38,928 nucleotides of DNA from a virus. The notes below the pieces were generated by a model that saw only the letters and a program-made list of their open reading frames with translations, searched no databases and was not told the DNA's origin. The DNA lies in the IMG/VR virus record IMGVR_UViG_3300042387_002375, positions 1-38,928 of that record; one strand, 5' to 3'. A program made the translations under genes and the position numbers. Position 1 is the first letter of the stretch. Every line of letters starts with the position of its first letter. Shown in pieces: positions 8,101-17,300 of this stretch.

Positions 8101-8314
8101 ACACATCAAAGCCGCTAACAAAGCTGTAACTATTGCGAGATGAATTATTAATTGAATACTCAGCAATATAGTTGGCAGTTGCCTGCGAAACAAAATTCGA
8201 AAGCTCTTGATCGCTCAGTTTAACCGAAGCAGTATAGTCGACAGAAGAAACTTCCCTATAAAACACAGAGTTGTTGCTTTGTCTTTCAAAATTTACAAAC
8301 AGATCGAGAGCCAT
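5105..8314 (-). CDS. Large virion protein with Ig/PKD-like, Trp/Cys-rich and NHL propeller domains
   Basis: A 1069-residue protein. Residues 1-400 are Ser/Thr-rich beta sequence. Residues about 415-490 look like an Ig/PKD-type sandwich (ending KTLSAYAIFYNQSV). Residues 575-675 are Trp/Cys-rich and contain CLQKYCLEWKWRV, TTWKDSKSAG and KKWKYESCE, closely matching a module in the 481-residue protein of the same cluster. Residues about 750-960 carry NHL-type propeller repeats, clearest at GFNKPKDIHVNQDNQVLVAD followed by SGNKCIKRF. The C-terminus is charged and helical. No export signal is present, as expected for a virion protein. A baseplate or tail-tip role is inferred from its neighbours and size. 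Confidence 0.75.
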   Translation of the reverse strand: MALDLFVNFERQSNNSVFYREVSSVDYTASVKLSDQELSNFVSQATANYIAEYSINNSSRNSYSFVSGFDVSFSRQVPTISSVDVYLSANDGFDLGQFSLSAVFLSNFPIANFIAYPSTYFDELCCIQYALSAENYFESPGLYFYGEGHTEVINLSTASITNSVSGIWLIGNSLDNLSQSLYAVSATNSTTTVAITSLSSQNEKVPIHLRLVDQSIKEDGPVIKYNDSTGEAEFYSFFSSSLDADGFQSSSNTLLKDSIQIKPYPTVSQYFYNTPFSLNQFNLPYDYSNQQFVATVRQIGLSSILTERLDNSTWELDTVSRGGDWTWKKQLKGISTYNFPLAYDVRLQETPTFLKISPTDSTTVTQMVSVEKIVQIKYPPYDWLENTQTETFSSNCTITPIPYIKPYIPNFLNLRNEEVLVKSLEIYADDVFALKQVTIDSEDGTSVTLSGSKLKESFVLSFDKLGTKTLSAYAIFYNQSVQQEQTIVNILPDMVEIVDSFDEIDTDSYRSIDTPLTLSLTSVPLISPNEWAVEDNINNIVKKLYNLTEQVKDYTLVYNKASKFYGWLGNPTYAWSDIECPPNNSEEVAWSQHEVCTGEDKTAGFPIYWLDHECTKQVGDPSCLQKYCLEWKWRVRKRSTSDVFTTWKDSKSAGQYAKKWKYESCEVDSELLNCDKGKWHISTIDQDFFPIPFCLDKTRCVIKGILHLPNGQTVIAHNTELNLLDDTYESTLIARRGIADEIFSFANIEAITQTKEGKLYVLDSLIPRICVYEIKDSSFVLFNSWGRYGLKKSLYGFNKPKDIHVNQDNQVLVADSGNKCIKRFTSIGKHVQTIDTEIATSEEPLSVCQDSQSKLHVLFASKVVVFNEDGSVNFEYFLDKEVTAPSKITCSYNHREVIYIAHSAGVIKYFRTGSFFEKMISNFVCADGNVLTNFNSIYQDEHRNVYVAVEDKVLKFVDRMELISTRAPILSILYWDLNEILIHKEEYIQPWVYQKAFHRLWDNIEVLRNSLFYDATECKSYKAPTYSKEDLVIGQNEIVTNAVINRLSEQLWTNLQSLIKYFDPNCGKI

Positions 8315-8320
8315 TTAGAT

Positions 8321-8328
8321 TATTTAAC
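8321..8328 (-). promoter_or_regulatory. Late-promoter-like octamer GTTAAATA
   Basis: GTTAAATA on the - strand, 6 bases before the ATG at 8314. The same octamer occurs at 13197 (-) and 36925 (+), each just before a start codon. Confidence 0.55.
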
Positions 8329-8357
8329 TTCGGAATCGAATAAATTCTTCCTTTTGT

Positions 8358-10829
8358 TCAACTCCAAACAATTCTTAACAAATCAGCATACAACGGTTTT
8401 ATTTCACCAACAATTTGTCTGAGCTCTGCTTCAATAATTTCTTTTGTCAGAGGATCTGTTATGCCTGTTCCACACAAATTGATATTAAAAAATTGAGATT
8501 TAGCGCCAGGCATCTTATGTTTGAATACCCTTTCCACTTGCTCCACATACTGCGTAAGAGGAAGAGGCATAGGCCAATATAAATCTTCAGCAATAACAGA
8601 AGCTCGGATATAGGACTCTAAATTAAAATTTGGTATGCAATAGTCATAAATTCTTATATCTCCAATTTTTCCGTTAAAAATGCAACTTGTGTGTTTAGTT
8701 TCAGAATTTAAACCGAGAGCATTTCCTGTTGGAGATCCAATAAAAAACGTTGGCTGCAAGTCATAAGAAACTTCATATTGTCCTGGAAGAGTCAAATTAG
8801 CAATATTTGTTGCATTAGCCCATAACTGAAATCTCTTATTTTTGTAGTTGAGTACCAAATGTTGCCAACTATTAAGCGTCCAAGTATCAATTGGAGACAT
8901 GGCTTTAAAGATTGTATAAAATAAAGAATCTTTAGACAAATCTTTGACAGAAGCTTTCAAAACAATTTGTGGCTTATTGTTATAGGGAGAAAGTTGATTG
9001 AAAATACGCTTTCTTTCGTAGCCAGTAAAATCTCCTTCTGACAAAAATTCAAAAGATTCAATGTTTTGAGCATATCGTTTAATAATATTTACGTCAAACA
9101 TCGTTTTCAAGTCTGTAACAGAATCAATAACGCCGTCAAGAGTATAAAAATACAGTTTCTTTTCATCTGAATAAAACACTGCACAGTACCATTGCTTTGC
9201 ATTCGTTTGTCTGTCAAATCTTTTAATAAAGCTAATGTTCTTTTTAGCACTTGTTCTTTCGACGTTTGTTCCAATTAACAGTGTTTTAGTAATTGTTGAG
9301 CTGCTCGGATCGACAATTGACACGCTGTTTCTTCCATGCAAAACCCATAATTTTCCGTCTGGATCGACTGATATTTTTGTAGCATTCTCGGAAAACGTTA
9401 AAGCCAGAACATCGTTTTTATATAAATTTCCGTCAAGTTTAATTGACCATTTCGTATCTTCTATAAATTTAACATCAAGCACTTCATTTGTCAAAACAAG
9501 CTCGTCTGTATCTTGTTCAGAATTGTAAGAAAATGCAGCAATCGTGTCTGTTTGAATTGTTTGCGGAATTGTTTGAAGCAACTTTAAGTTGTTGTCAAAT
9601 ACATGCACAGATTTGTTCGTAACAACATAAAAGTCATCATTCCTGCCGCACAAAATTTGTTTAGGTAGTTCGCCACTCAAAGGAAAAGCAAATAGAGTAT
9701 CCGGATCTGAAAGATTCTTTGTTGACCTTATTATTTTTCCGAGGTGATCCATTTTATAAATTACGCCGGCTGTGTCATTTTGACAAACAATAACATGATC
9801 GTTTGAATCAATTGCAAAGCAAACTGGATTAACAGGAGAAAAATTCTTTTGGAGTGTCTTGTCGAAGAATCCAAATCCTTCTTGGTTAATCATCAAAACA
9901 TGACCATAAGCAGTTTCCGGAATTGCAATAAAAGGATAAGCATCAAGAGTATCCAAACAAATTCCGACACCACCTTGAGTTGAAAAATTTCCAACAATTT
10001 GCGTCGAAACGTTAGCTTGCCAGTTATCTGATTGGGTCCACAGCGTCCAAGTAAACTCATTTGTGGGAGTATAGTTTGGACTATAATCAACAGAACACTC
10101 GACGTTGGAGCTATGTTTAAAATTAATAATGGGATTAATAACTCGACCGGCTTCCGAAACTGTTGGGTAGAGATCACTTGCTGGAGCAGAAGATTTAATG
10201 TTAACAACTAATTTGTTCGAGGACCGATCAATTGATTCTTGTCCCCAATTAAGCAGATGCATTTTTAACCGCTCAGAACTTGCTCCTTCAAATGTTGTTA
10301 GTAATTGATCAAATGAAGTTTCACCATAATGAAAATACCTATATAAAACACCTGGTTCAAAAACCATTTTTGAAGGAATGTCTTTAAAAATTGGATCAAG
10401 TCTAACGTACGGAGGATACTCGAGCAATTGAGCTTTAGCAATCGAATAATCAAATTTACCTGGATTATAAAATCTGTCCATCCATTGAATCACGCCCGTA
10501 TTTGGATTTTTGTATAACCAGCTACAAAACCATGTGCCGTCCGCAACATCGCTCGGTGAACCATGATGAGTTTGGTTTCCGTAATTTTTTTTGCTCTTAA
10601 AAATTTTATCAGCTGCTGCTGGAAATGCGCCAGCTGCTGCTCCGTTTGCAATTAAATTTGTTTCCGTTAGCTTAACGGGAGTGGTGTAAACTGGAATGTG
10701 AAAGTATGTTTCTTGATTCTTTTTAAAGACAATTTCTTTTTGATCGTGCTGATAACCAAAAGTTAAGTTTTCTGAAGTTCCTTCGCGATTCTTGTTTATA
10801 TAAAGCTTGTTGTATGTTCTATTGTTCAT
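8358..10829 (-). CDS. Virion protein with a beta-propeller apparently nested in a LamG-like domain
   Basis: An 823-residue protein. Residues 55-77 (TETNLIANGAAAGAFPAAAD) match a segment of the 1842-residue + strand protein (ETTLIASGALAGSTPSVAD). Residues 258-315 (EFTWTLWTQSDNW, then GGVGICLD) resemble the first half of a LamG/concanavalin-like sandwich. Residues 645-740 (LNSWQHLVLNYKNKRFQLWA, FIGSPTGN, FNGKIGDIRIYDY) resemble its second half. Residues 330-580 between them look like propeller blades (PVCFAIDSNDHVIVCQND, KISVDPDGKLWVLHG). The C-terminus (LYWPMPLPLTQYVEQVERVF) is a separate helical segment. The start overlaps the upstream stop by 4 bases (ATGA), so translation is probably coupled. 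It is most likely a baseplate or tail-tip component. Confidence 0.72.
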   Translation of the reverse strand: MNNRTYNKLYINKNREGTSENLTFGYQHDQKEIVFKKNQETYFHIPVYTTPVKLTETNLIANGAAAGAFPAAADKIFKSKKNYGNQTHHGSPSDVADGTWFCSWLYKNPNTGVIQWMDRFYNPGKFDYSIAKAQLLEYPPYVRLDPIFKDIPSKMVFEPGVLYRYFHYGETSFDQLLTTFEGASSERLKMHLLNWGQESIDRSSNKLVVNIKSSAPASDLYPTVSEAGRVINPIINFKHSSNVECSVDYSPNYTPTNEFTWTLWTQSDNWQANVSTQIVGNFSTQGGVGICLDTLDAYPFIAIPETAYGHVLMINQEGFGFFDKTLQKNFSPVNPVCFAIDSNDHVIVCQNDTAGVIYKMDHLGKIIRSTKNLSDPDTLFAFPLSGELPKQILCGRNDDFYVVTNKSVHVFDNNLKLLQTIPQTIQTDTIAAFSYNSEQDTDELVLTNEVLDVKFIEDTKWSIKLDGNLYKNDVLALTFSENATKISVDPDGKLWVLHGRNSVSIVDPSSSTITKTLLIGTNVERTSAKKNISFIKRFDRQTNAKQWYCAVFYSDEKKLYFYTLDGVIDSVTDLKTMFDVNIIKRYAQNIESFEFLSEGDFTGYERKRIFNQLSPYNNKPQIVLKASVKDLSKDSLFYTIFKAMSPIDTWTLNSWQHLVLNYKNKRFQLWANATNIANLTLPGQYEVSYDLQPTFFIGSPTGNALGLNSETKHTSCIFNGKIGDIRIYDYCIPNFNLESYIRASVIAEDLYWPMPLPLTQYVEQVERVFKHKMPGAKSQFFNINLCGTGITDPLTKEIIEAELRQIVGEIKPLYADLLRIVWS

Positions 10830-11725
10830 AATGAAGTATTGAACGTTCCAGAGGTTGCAAAATTTGTTTTTGTGATTGCTATGTTCACGTTAATTTCTTC
10901 CGCATTGGTTATATCTTCAAGAGAACAACTGACAAGCAAATTGGTATCCAATTGAATTTGCTTTTTAACATCAACGGTTTTTTCTTGTTCTGTTAAACCA
11001 AATTCGTTATAATACCTAACCTCTTTCGAAGACGGATCAAAGTCATAAGGAACGCTGTCATCTGAAAGAAATATAGGAACAAAGAGATATTGGTTTACAA
11101 CCGTTTCGTTAAGATGCAGTCCCACACAACGAAGAACTCTGTCGCTGCCGTAGGAAAGATATCGGTAACCTTCGCTTGTTAGATTTTTTAAAGCAATTTG
11201 ACTGTTCAGTACAACTATTTCAAATCTTTGTCTGTGAATGTCTTCTTGCAAGGGCTCGTCTAGCAAAATTAAATCATAGGGATAATTTTCTGCTACTGCG
11301 ATTTGTTGTTGATTAGTTTTTAGCTCAATTATCCCACTTTCGATAGGAAACGTATTAAAAATCACATCTGTGCCTTTGCCACCAACAAAAAATTGTTTGT
11401 TTCGTATTTTTATAATATTGTCTCCGTTTAAAATTTCTGTATTCGGCACAGAAAGATAAAAGCAACAAGCAATGTTTTTGAGACCAACCTCGGTCGTTGG
11501 TTGATCAAATATTTCTTGAATATCTCTTCGCTTTGTTAAAACGATGGCATTTTGTTGACTAAAGGCTCCGTCCGCACAATCTGTTAATAAATTGTGCTCA
11601 TAATATCTCAAGCCACTGTCAACAACTCCGTATCTTGCATTTAAAGCTTCTTTGGAATTATAGTTATATGCTAAGCGAAGCGGAGACAGAGAAGAAAGAG
11701 ATAATGTTTTAACTTCAAAAGACAT
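10826..11725 (-). CDS. Uncharacterised virion-cluster protein
   Basis: A 299-residue protein I do not recognise. It is predicted to be mostly beta structure with scattered Cys (ADCADGAF-like region near residue 50, IACCFYL near 85) and no repeats, transmembrane segments or catalytic motif. It sits between the 481-residue and 823-residue structural genes. Its start is 14 bases after the upstream stop and its TGA overlaps the next ATG. A weak octamer (ACTAATTA, 11731-11738) lies 5 bases before its ATG. Its place in the cluster suggests a tail or baseplate part, possibly an adaptor between the larger proteins. Confidence 0.65.
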   Translation of the reverse strand: MSFEVKTLSLSSLSPLRLAYNYNSKEALNARYGVVDSGLRYYEHNLLTDCADGAFSQQNAIVLTKRRDIQEIFDQPTTEVGLKNIACCFYLSVPNTEILNGDNIIKIRNKQFFVGGKGTDVIFNTFPIESGIIELKTNQQQIAVAENYPYDLILLDEPLQEDIHRQRFEIVVLNSQIALKNLTSEGYRYLSYGSDRVLRCVGLHLNETVVNQYLFVPIFLSDDSVPYDFDPSSKEVRYYNEFGLTEQEKTVDVKKQIQLDTNLLVSCSLEDITNAEEINVNIAITKTNFATSGTFNTSL

Positions 11726-11730
11726 AAATG

Positions 11731-11738
11731 TAATTAGT
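11731..11738 (-). promoter_or_regulatory. Weak late-promoter-like octamer ACTAATTA
   Basis: ACTAATTA on the - strand, 5 bases before the ATG at 11725. It departs from the core TAA[AG]TA by one base but keeps the usual spacing, and it resembles ACTAAATA at 21970. It could be chance in an AT-rich gap. Confidence 0.3.
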
Positions 11739-11739
11739 T

Positions 11740-13185
11740 CTAAGAAGCAGACAATTGGTGATTCCAGAGAGCCAAGTCATTATTTAGTTCTCCGAGATAT
11801 GCTGTTCCTTTTTCCGTTAATTTGTTTTGCAATAGATGGAAATCTACAGCGTTATTTGGTTCGAATTCTAGAGGACCGATAACAACAGCAGCACAATCAG
11901 AAGTGTTTGTAGAACTTGCATATGCAGTAATTGACGGATAAAAACAACTGCTGTCTGTAGCTGTTCTATAATATGTGTGGATTACATCATAGTTTCTTGG
12001 ATCATCAACATCGAAGCCGTATTGGTCCGAGTATACAAACGGTTCCTCTTTGTTTAGATCGTATCTTATTTGCTCAAAGAGCGGACTGCCATCACCCAAG
12101 TCCCAAACAATCCTTTCAATCGGAAAGCTGCCACATCGAATGTATCTTGGCGACAATCTTACAGTGTGCGGAGAGGTATTTGAAAGTGGTTGTTGTTCGA
12201 TGTGAAGATAAACAGTTGGAGGAATTTCTATAATTTTAATATGAGCTTCTTGTGTGGTAGTAAGAGTTTGAGCAGATAATAAAGGTACCACTTCTAAACA
12301 ACCAGCACCCCGAACTTGTCTCCAAATGCGAGGAATTATTTCGTTAGTTTTTGTATCTTTCCAAGAAATTTTTTGATTCAACACCTCATTAGAATTACAC
12401 AAAACCTTATTCCATCTCCATGAAGAATCTTCTGCACGAGTTTCGATACAAGGGCCGGCAGCATCATCCCAAGTTACTTGATAAGGACCTTGAAAGACGG
12501 CATCATCCCAAGTTCTCGGAAGATCTGTAGAAGGCAGTCTTTCTTGCCGAGGCTCAACAGAAGCATAAATTTCTGTTCTTCTGTCACAATCTTCATTAAA
12601 AAAGTTATACCACTGCCACGAAAACGGCAACCTATCTTCCGTTGACTGCCCTCTTTCGTAATATACTCCGTAAGAGCCCAGAGCATCATCTTCACACTTC
12701 TCGTATATCCATCTTTTTTCAAAGGTTCCAGCAGATGCAGTATTTGCCCAAGTGGTGTTTTGAGGAGAATCTAAATCACATTGTCTGTTATACCAATTCC
12801 AATCTACACAATGTCTTTGCAAACATTCGAAACGACCTTCATTGTTCAGAGTAATATACTGAGTTTGTTCAATTTTTAGAGTATACTCTCCAGGCATTAT
12901 GTAGTTATGGCAAAAAATATGTTCTCCGGAAGTTGTTGTGCTCTGTGTACTCGTTTCTGAGTTATAAAAATCTCCGAAATTTGCCTTCCTGTTAAAAGCG
13001 AGTGCGAATACATTTGGTCTTCCAATAATAGATTTTATCTGCATATTACAGAAAGGAGCATATCCGATAAGTTGTCCTTCTGAACAAAGACAATCGACAA
13101 GAGTAGACTGGACAGGATTTCCTTCATCCCAACTATAATCAGTCGGAACGGTTTTTACTGAAAGATATTGTGCATCAATGTACAT
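11740..13185 (-). CDS. Virion protein with Trp/Cys-rich repeats and a PKD-like domain
   Basis: A 481-residue protein. It contains three related Trp/Cys-rich segments: residues 121-164 (CLQRHCVDWNWYNRQC, TTWANTASAG, KRWIYEKCE), about 188-248 (FSWQWYNFFNEDC, RTWDDAV, GPCIE) and 255-298 (SSWRWNKVLCN, ISWKDTKTN, GAGCLE). The first is close to a segment of the 1069-residue protein. Residues 335-440 contain a PKD-like domain with WDLGDGSP and a later Tyr-rich strand (DVIHTYY). There is no signal peptide. It is the first gene of a four-gene structural transcript reading toward 5105. The Cys content is unusual for a cytoplasmically made phage protein and may reflect disulphides or metal binding in the virion. 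I know no named family for it. Confidence 0.72.
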   Translation of the reverse strand: MYIDAQYLSVKTVPTDYSWDEGNPVQSTLVDCLCSEGQLIGYAPFCNMQIKSIIGRPNVFALAFNRKANFGDFYNSETSTQSTTTSGEHIFCHNYIMPGEYTLKIEQTQYITLNNEGRFECLQRHCVDWNWYNRQCDLDSPQNTTWANTASAGTFEKRWIYEKCEDDALGSYGVYYERGQSTEDRLPFSWQWYNFFNEDCDRRTEIYASVEPRQERLPSTDLPRTWDDAVFQGPYQVTWDDAAGPCIETRAEDSSWRWNKVLCNSNEVLNQKISWKDTKTNEIIPRIWRQVRGAGCLEVVPLLSAQTLTTTQEAHIKIIEIPPTVYLHIEQQPLSNTSPHTVRLSPRYIRCGSFPIERIVWDLGDGSPLFEQIRYDLNKEEPFVYSDQYGFDVDDPRNYDVIHTYYRTATDSSCFYPSITAYASSTNTSDCAAVVIGPLEFEPNNAVDFHLLQNKLTEKGTAYLGELNNDLALWNHQLSAS

Positions 13186-13196
13186 TTGCTGTTTAT

Positions 13197-13204
13197 TATT
13201 TAAC
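13197..13204 (-). promoter_or_regulatory. Late-promoter-like octamer GTTAAATA
   Basis: GTTAAATA on the - strand, 11 bases before the ATG at 13185, downstream of the nrdB terminator hairpin. It would restart transcription for the structural cluster. Confidence 0.5.
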
Positions 13205-13217
13205 CTTTGAAAAAGGA

Positions 13218-13250
13218 AAGTCTCACCAGATTGGTCGTCTGATGAGACTT
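13218..13250 (-). terminator. Hairpin terminator downstream of nrdB
   Basis: An 8-bp perfect inverted repeat (aagtctca 13218-13225 and tgagactt 13243-13250) encloses a mismatch, a 4-bp inner stem (caga/tctg) and a 7-base loop. On the - strand it is followed by TTTCCTTTTTC. It lies between the nrdB stop and the next promoter-like octamer, which is where a terminator is expected. Confidence 0.6.
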
Positions 13251-13276
13251 AGGTTCGACTCCGAAAATTATTTTAG

Positions 13277-14344
13277 TTACAAACTAAATCCTTCAAATTC
13301 GCTTTCGTTGATGTCTGTGTTTCGAGCTCCAATCTTATACGAAGAAATTTCCGTTTCCTGAGGAGCAACTTGAACTTTGCTGGAGTCCATGTAGGAATCA
13401 AGCCATCCAGAAATTGGATTATCTTTTTGATTAAAAATCTTTTTATAACCCAAGGAGCGCAACCGGTTATCAGCAAGCCACTTACAATAACCTGACAAGG
13501 ATTCTTCATTCAAACCAAGCAAACTTCCTTTACTAAACAAATACTTTGCCCATTCAATTTCTTGCATAGTAGCTTCATAGTACAAATCATAAACCAAAGA
13601 GTCGTACTTCTTAACAACGTCCTGGAAACCTTCTTCTGGAACATCTCGCAGAATCTTAATCAAATTTTGTGTTACTGCAAAGTGCTGAGCTTCGTCTCTT
13701 TGAATGAGTTTGATAATTTTTGCATTACCTTCCATGCGACCTCTATAGCCAAAATAAAAAGAACAAGCAAATGATACATAAAATACCAGACCCTCCATAA
13801 CATTTGTTGAAAGAATGGCCTTATAAATTCTGTCTCGGATGTCATCAGAATTTGGATCTGCTCCAAGAAGTTGATCATAATTTGAACGAATGATTTCTTT
13901 TCTCTTCATGATTTCTTTATCAGCATAAATGGAATCAAAGAATTCTCCTGGCTTTGCAAACAAGTTTCGAAAAACCCATGAGTAGCTTCTTGAATGGATA
14001 ACTTCGAAGTCTGCCCATTTTGTCATACATGCTTCTAATTCCGAATTAGTAACAAATTCTCGAAGCGAAAGGATACTTCTACTCAGCATACTATCTCCAA
14101 GCGTTTGGAAGCGGATATTACTGTCAAAAACAAACCTTTCAGACTCTGTCAGTTCTTGATAGTCACTCTTATCTTTAATCAAAGTAACTTCTTCTGGTCT
14201 CCAGTGAAACTCGTCTTGCTTCAAATAAAGATCATCGAAGATTGGATATTTCAAAAGATCATATCGCTGCAGGCCGAGATCCTCACCAAGAAACAAAGGT
14301 TGAGTTAAGGGATTTACTGCTGTTTCGTTGAGTACAGTTTTCAT
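13277..14344 (-). CDS. nrdB: Ribonucleotide reductase class Ia, small (radical) subunit
   Basis: A 355-residue protein that aligns along its length with E. coli NrdB. It makes the tyrosyl radical that NrdA uses to reduce ribonucleotides for DNA synthesis. The di-iron ligands are all present: Asp84 (TLGDS), Glu114 and His117 (FEVIHSRSY), Glu184 (NVMEG), Glu218 and His221 (RDEAQH). Tyr121 of that second motif matches the radical Tyr122 of E. coli. The tail keeps the radical-transfer Tyr (SSYKIG) and an acidic, aromatic end (ESEFEGFSL) like the peptide that docks on NrdA. The ATG at 14344 lies 4 bases after the nrdA stop. A GTG at 14365 would overlap nrdA and is less likely. The enzyme looks fully functional. 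Confidence 0.97.
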   Translation of the reverse strand: MKTVLNETAVNPLTQPLFLGEDLGLQRYDLLKYPIFDDLYLKQDEFHWRPEEVTLIKDKSDYQELTESERFVFDSNIRFQTLGDSMLSRSILSLREFVTNSELEACMTKWADFEVIHSRSYSWVFRNLFAKPGEFFDSIYADKEIMKRKEIIRSNYDQLLGADPNSDDIRDRIYKAILSTNVMEGLVFYVSFACSFYFGYRGRMEGNAKIIKLIQRDEAQHFAVTQNLIKILRDVPEEGFQDVVKKYDSLVYDLYYEATMQEIEWAKYLFSKGSLLGLNEESLSGYCKWLADNRLRSLGYKKIFNQKDNPISGWLDSYMDSSKVQVAPQETEISSYKIGARNTDINESEFEGFSL

Positions 14345-14348
14345 AATT

Positions 14349-17300
14349 TTAAATTGTGCAAGCACCTCCAGAGCAAGAAGAATCTTCTTCCTTGTTCATC
14401 AGTTGCTCTTTGTCGTTATCGTTTGTGTTTGTATAATAAATTGTTTTGCCTCCCAAGCTATAATGGTGCATCATTTCTTTAATAACTTTAGAGTGTGGAA
14501 TCATTTTGTTTGGATAATGAGAATAGTCATAATAAAAATTCACAGACATTGCCATATCAGTAAACTTCTGAATAGCTGCTACGATGTTAAGATACCCGAT
14601 ATTATCCTTCATGTCAAATGCAATTGTGTATCTATTTTTCCATTGAGTTGCATTCGGAGCAATTACAGGAACTGTTGAAGCCTTTGATTTTTTATAGGTG
14701 ATCAAACTACGAATTGGTTCAAATCCGTTTGTGCTGTTTTGAATGACGGAACTGTTGTGAGCAATACAACCATTTTCTAGAGCATAATGGTGAACATTTG
14801 CTACTTCAATATCATAAGTTTGAACTTGTTCTGTCAATTTTGTTATTTTGGAAATCTTTGAAGAATTAGTCTGCAAGCAAACGATATTGTCCTCTTCTTT
14901 AAGATCTCTCACGCAAATCCAAGCATCAAATGATCCTTTACTAACAAGAAGTTTGTGGTTTCCTGTGAATTTGTAGCTTTTTCCGTCTTCGAATTCTATG
15001 TCATATGCGTCAGAAGAATTACCGTTATAATAAGCTCTCTCTACAATTTGATCTCCTTCAAGTGTTTTAACATAAAATGGTTTAGGAAGTTCGTACCAAC
15101 CAGGAACACCTTGCTCCTCAATGGACTTTGTATCCAAACCAGCTTTCGCAAAAAGATCTTCTAGTGCAAAAATTCCTTGTGGAGTTTGGATTCTTGTATC
15201 AAGAGCCTGACAAGACTCACATGGCATATGAGCAGAAGTAGTCGAGTTTCGCAAACCATATTGCAAAATATCTTTTCTCAAAGTCTCCCAATCCATCTTC
15301 AGAGGAGTAGTTACAATTGCATCGAGTTTGTCTTTTTTGTAATGATCAATTGGAAGAAGTCCTTTGGAATAAGTTGTTCTGTCAAACTTTTCACATTTTC
15401 CTTTTTCCTTAGCAAGCTCCATACTTGACTTCAAACAAAAGTATTGCTGCTTTTCCATAAAGTCTGCAACAAAGTTTGGAGCTTCTTTGTCTTCAAACTT
15501 CAAATTATTTTTGGCAAGAACTGCTGCAAGGTTTGTAATTCCGATGCCAAGGCTTCTTCTCTTTGTTGCAAAATTTTCAGCAGCCGGACAGAAGTATTCT
15601 TGGTAGTCAATAATTTCATCAAGCATGCGCACAGTAATATCACAAACTTTTTCAAATTCGTTATCAGAAGCAATTTCGAGCCAGTTAATAGCCGCAAGAA
15701 TACAAATACCAATTTCTGCGTCTTTATCTTCTAAAGACTTTAAAGGAACGATAGGGTGTGTTACTTCTTGGCAGTTATGAACAAGAATATTATTAGCAAA
15801 GAAGTTTTCTGTATTTCTTACGGTAATATCATAAACGGGCTCAACTTTCTGATATCTCGAAATCTTTGAAATTTTTGTTGGAGCATTAGTAATAAGAATA
15901 TCGTCTTGAACAAGATCTCGAGCAAGAACATAGCCTTTATTTTCTGTAAAGATTTTATGCTCTGGTGTGCACTTAACAATATTGCCTTTCTCGTCTTCGA
16001 TCTCGATGAGTTCAATCGATTCTCCGGTTTGAGCAAAAGCAGTAATTTCTGAATAAACGACTTGCTTTGAAGAAATATCATAAGACTTAACCTTCAAATC
16101 TTTGGAAGTCTTTACATAAAAATCCAAATCTTTCATTTGAACAGTTAGATTTTGTCCGTCTGTTTGAATATCGATCAGCGTGTCTCCAGTTACACACAAA
16201 TTTGACATTTGTACGGTATCTAACCAAGCAGAATGGCTATTAACATTATCAACATTGATAATATAAATTCGTCCAGTTTCGATGCGTTCTTTTGTAATCA
16301 AATCAAACAAATCACGAGCAGAAATAGTCTTCTTAAATTTCAAAGAAGAATCTTTCTCATACTTTACATAAAGTTCGTCAAACTCTTCTGTGCCAAATTT
16401 TTCAAAAAGATCTTTGCATTCATGAGACGAGAACAAAGTAATGTTTTCATTATTCAACCAGCGCTGATAAAACAACTTGGACATGCCAATAGAGTAATCA
16501 AGTTTGCGCACACGGTTTTCTTCTGTTCCTGCATTATTTTTCAGAACAACAATGTCTTCGATTTCATAATCAAAAACAAATACAGTTGTTGTTGCTGAAC
16601 CACCTCGAATGCCATTTTGGTGGCAGCTCTTGACGGTAGATTCAAAAACTTTCAAGAAAGGAATCTTGCCAGTATGAATAACATCTCCGTTGCGAATTGG
16701 AGCACCCAATGCTCTTACATGAGCAAAATTAAAGCCAATGCCATAACGATTAGCAGTTGCATGACCAATTGCTGAAACATTTGCAAGAATCGAAGCCATG
16801 GAATCATCTACTCCAGCAAGCAAGCAAGAAGCAAAGCTTTTAAGAGGAGTTCTGACGCCAGCCATAATCGGAGTTGGCAAATTAATCTTATGCTTGCTAA
16901 AATAGTTATAAGCTTTCTTTACATAATCCAAGCGTGTTTCTTTTGGATAATTGGCAAAAGCAATTGCAGCAATCAGAATATATGCAAACTGCGGAGTTTC
17001 AAAAACTTCCTTGGTCTTTCTGTTCTGCACAAGATATTTGTCGATTAGTTGTTTGATGCCTGCATATGTAAAAATAAAATCTCTGTCATGATCAATGAAC
17101 TCGTCAATCTTATTGAGTTCCTTTTCAGAATACAAATCAAGAATTTCAGAGGTATAAACGCCAGCAGTAACGTTCTTCTTAATCAAATCGATTAGCTTTG
17201 GAGGATTCTTGCCACCCCAAACGTTTTTTCTGAGTTGATAGGTAAGCAAACGAGCAGCAACATATTGATAGTTTGGAGTATCAATTGTGATCAAATTAGC

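Noticed and set aside
14345-14365. GTG start at 14365 for nrdB
   Set aside because: It overlaps the nrdA C-terminal Cys motif and adds residues absent from NrdB; the ATG at 14344 fits the family.
14754-16196. Homing endonuclease within the nrdA inteins
   Set aside because: Both inteins are about 140-150 residues, with no LAGLIDADG, HNH or GIY-YIG motif between blocks B and F.
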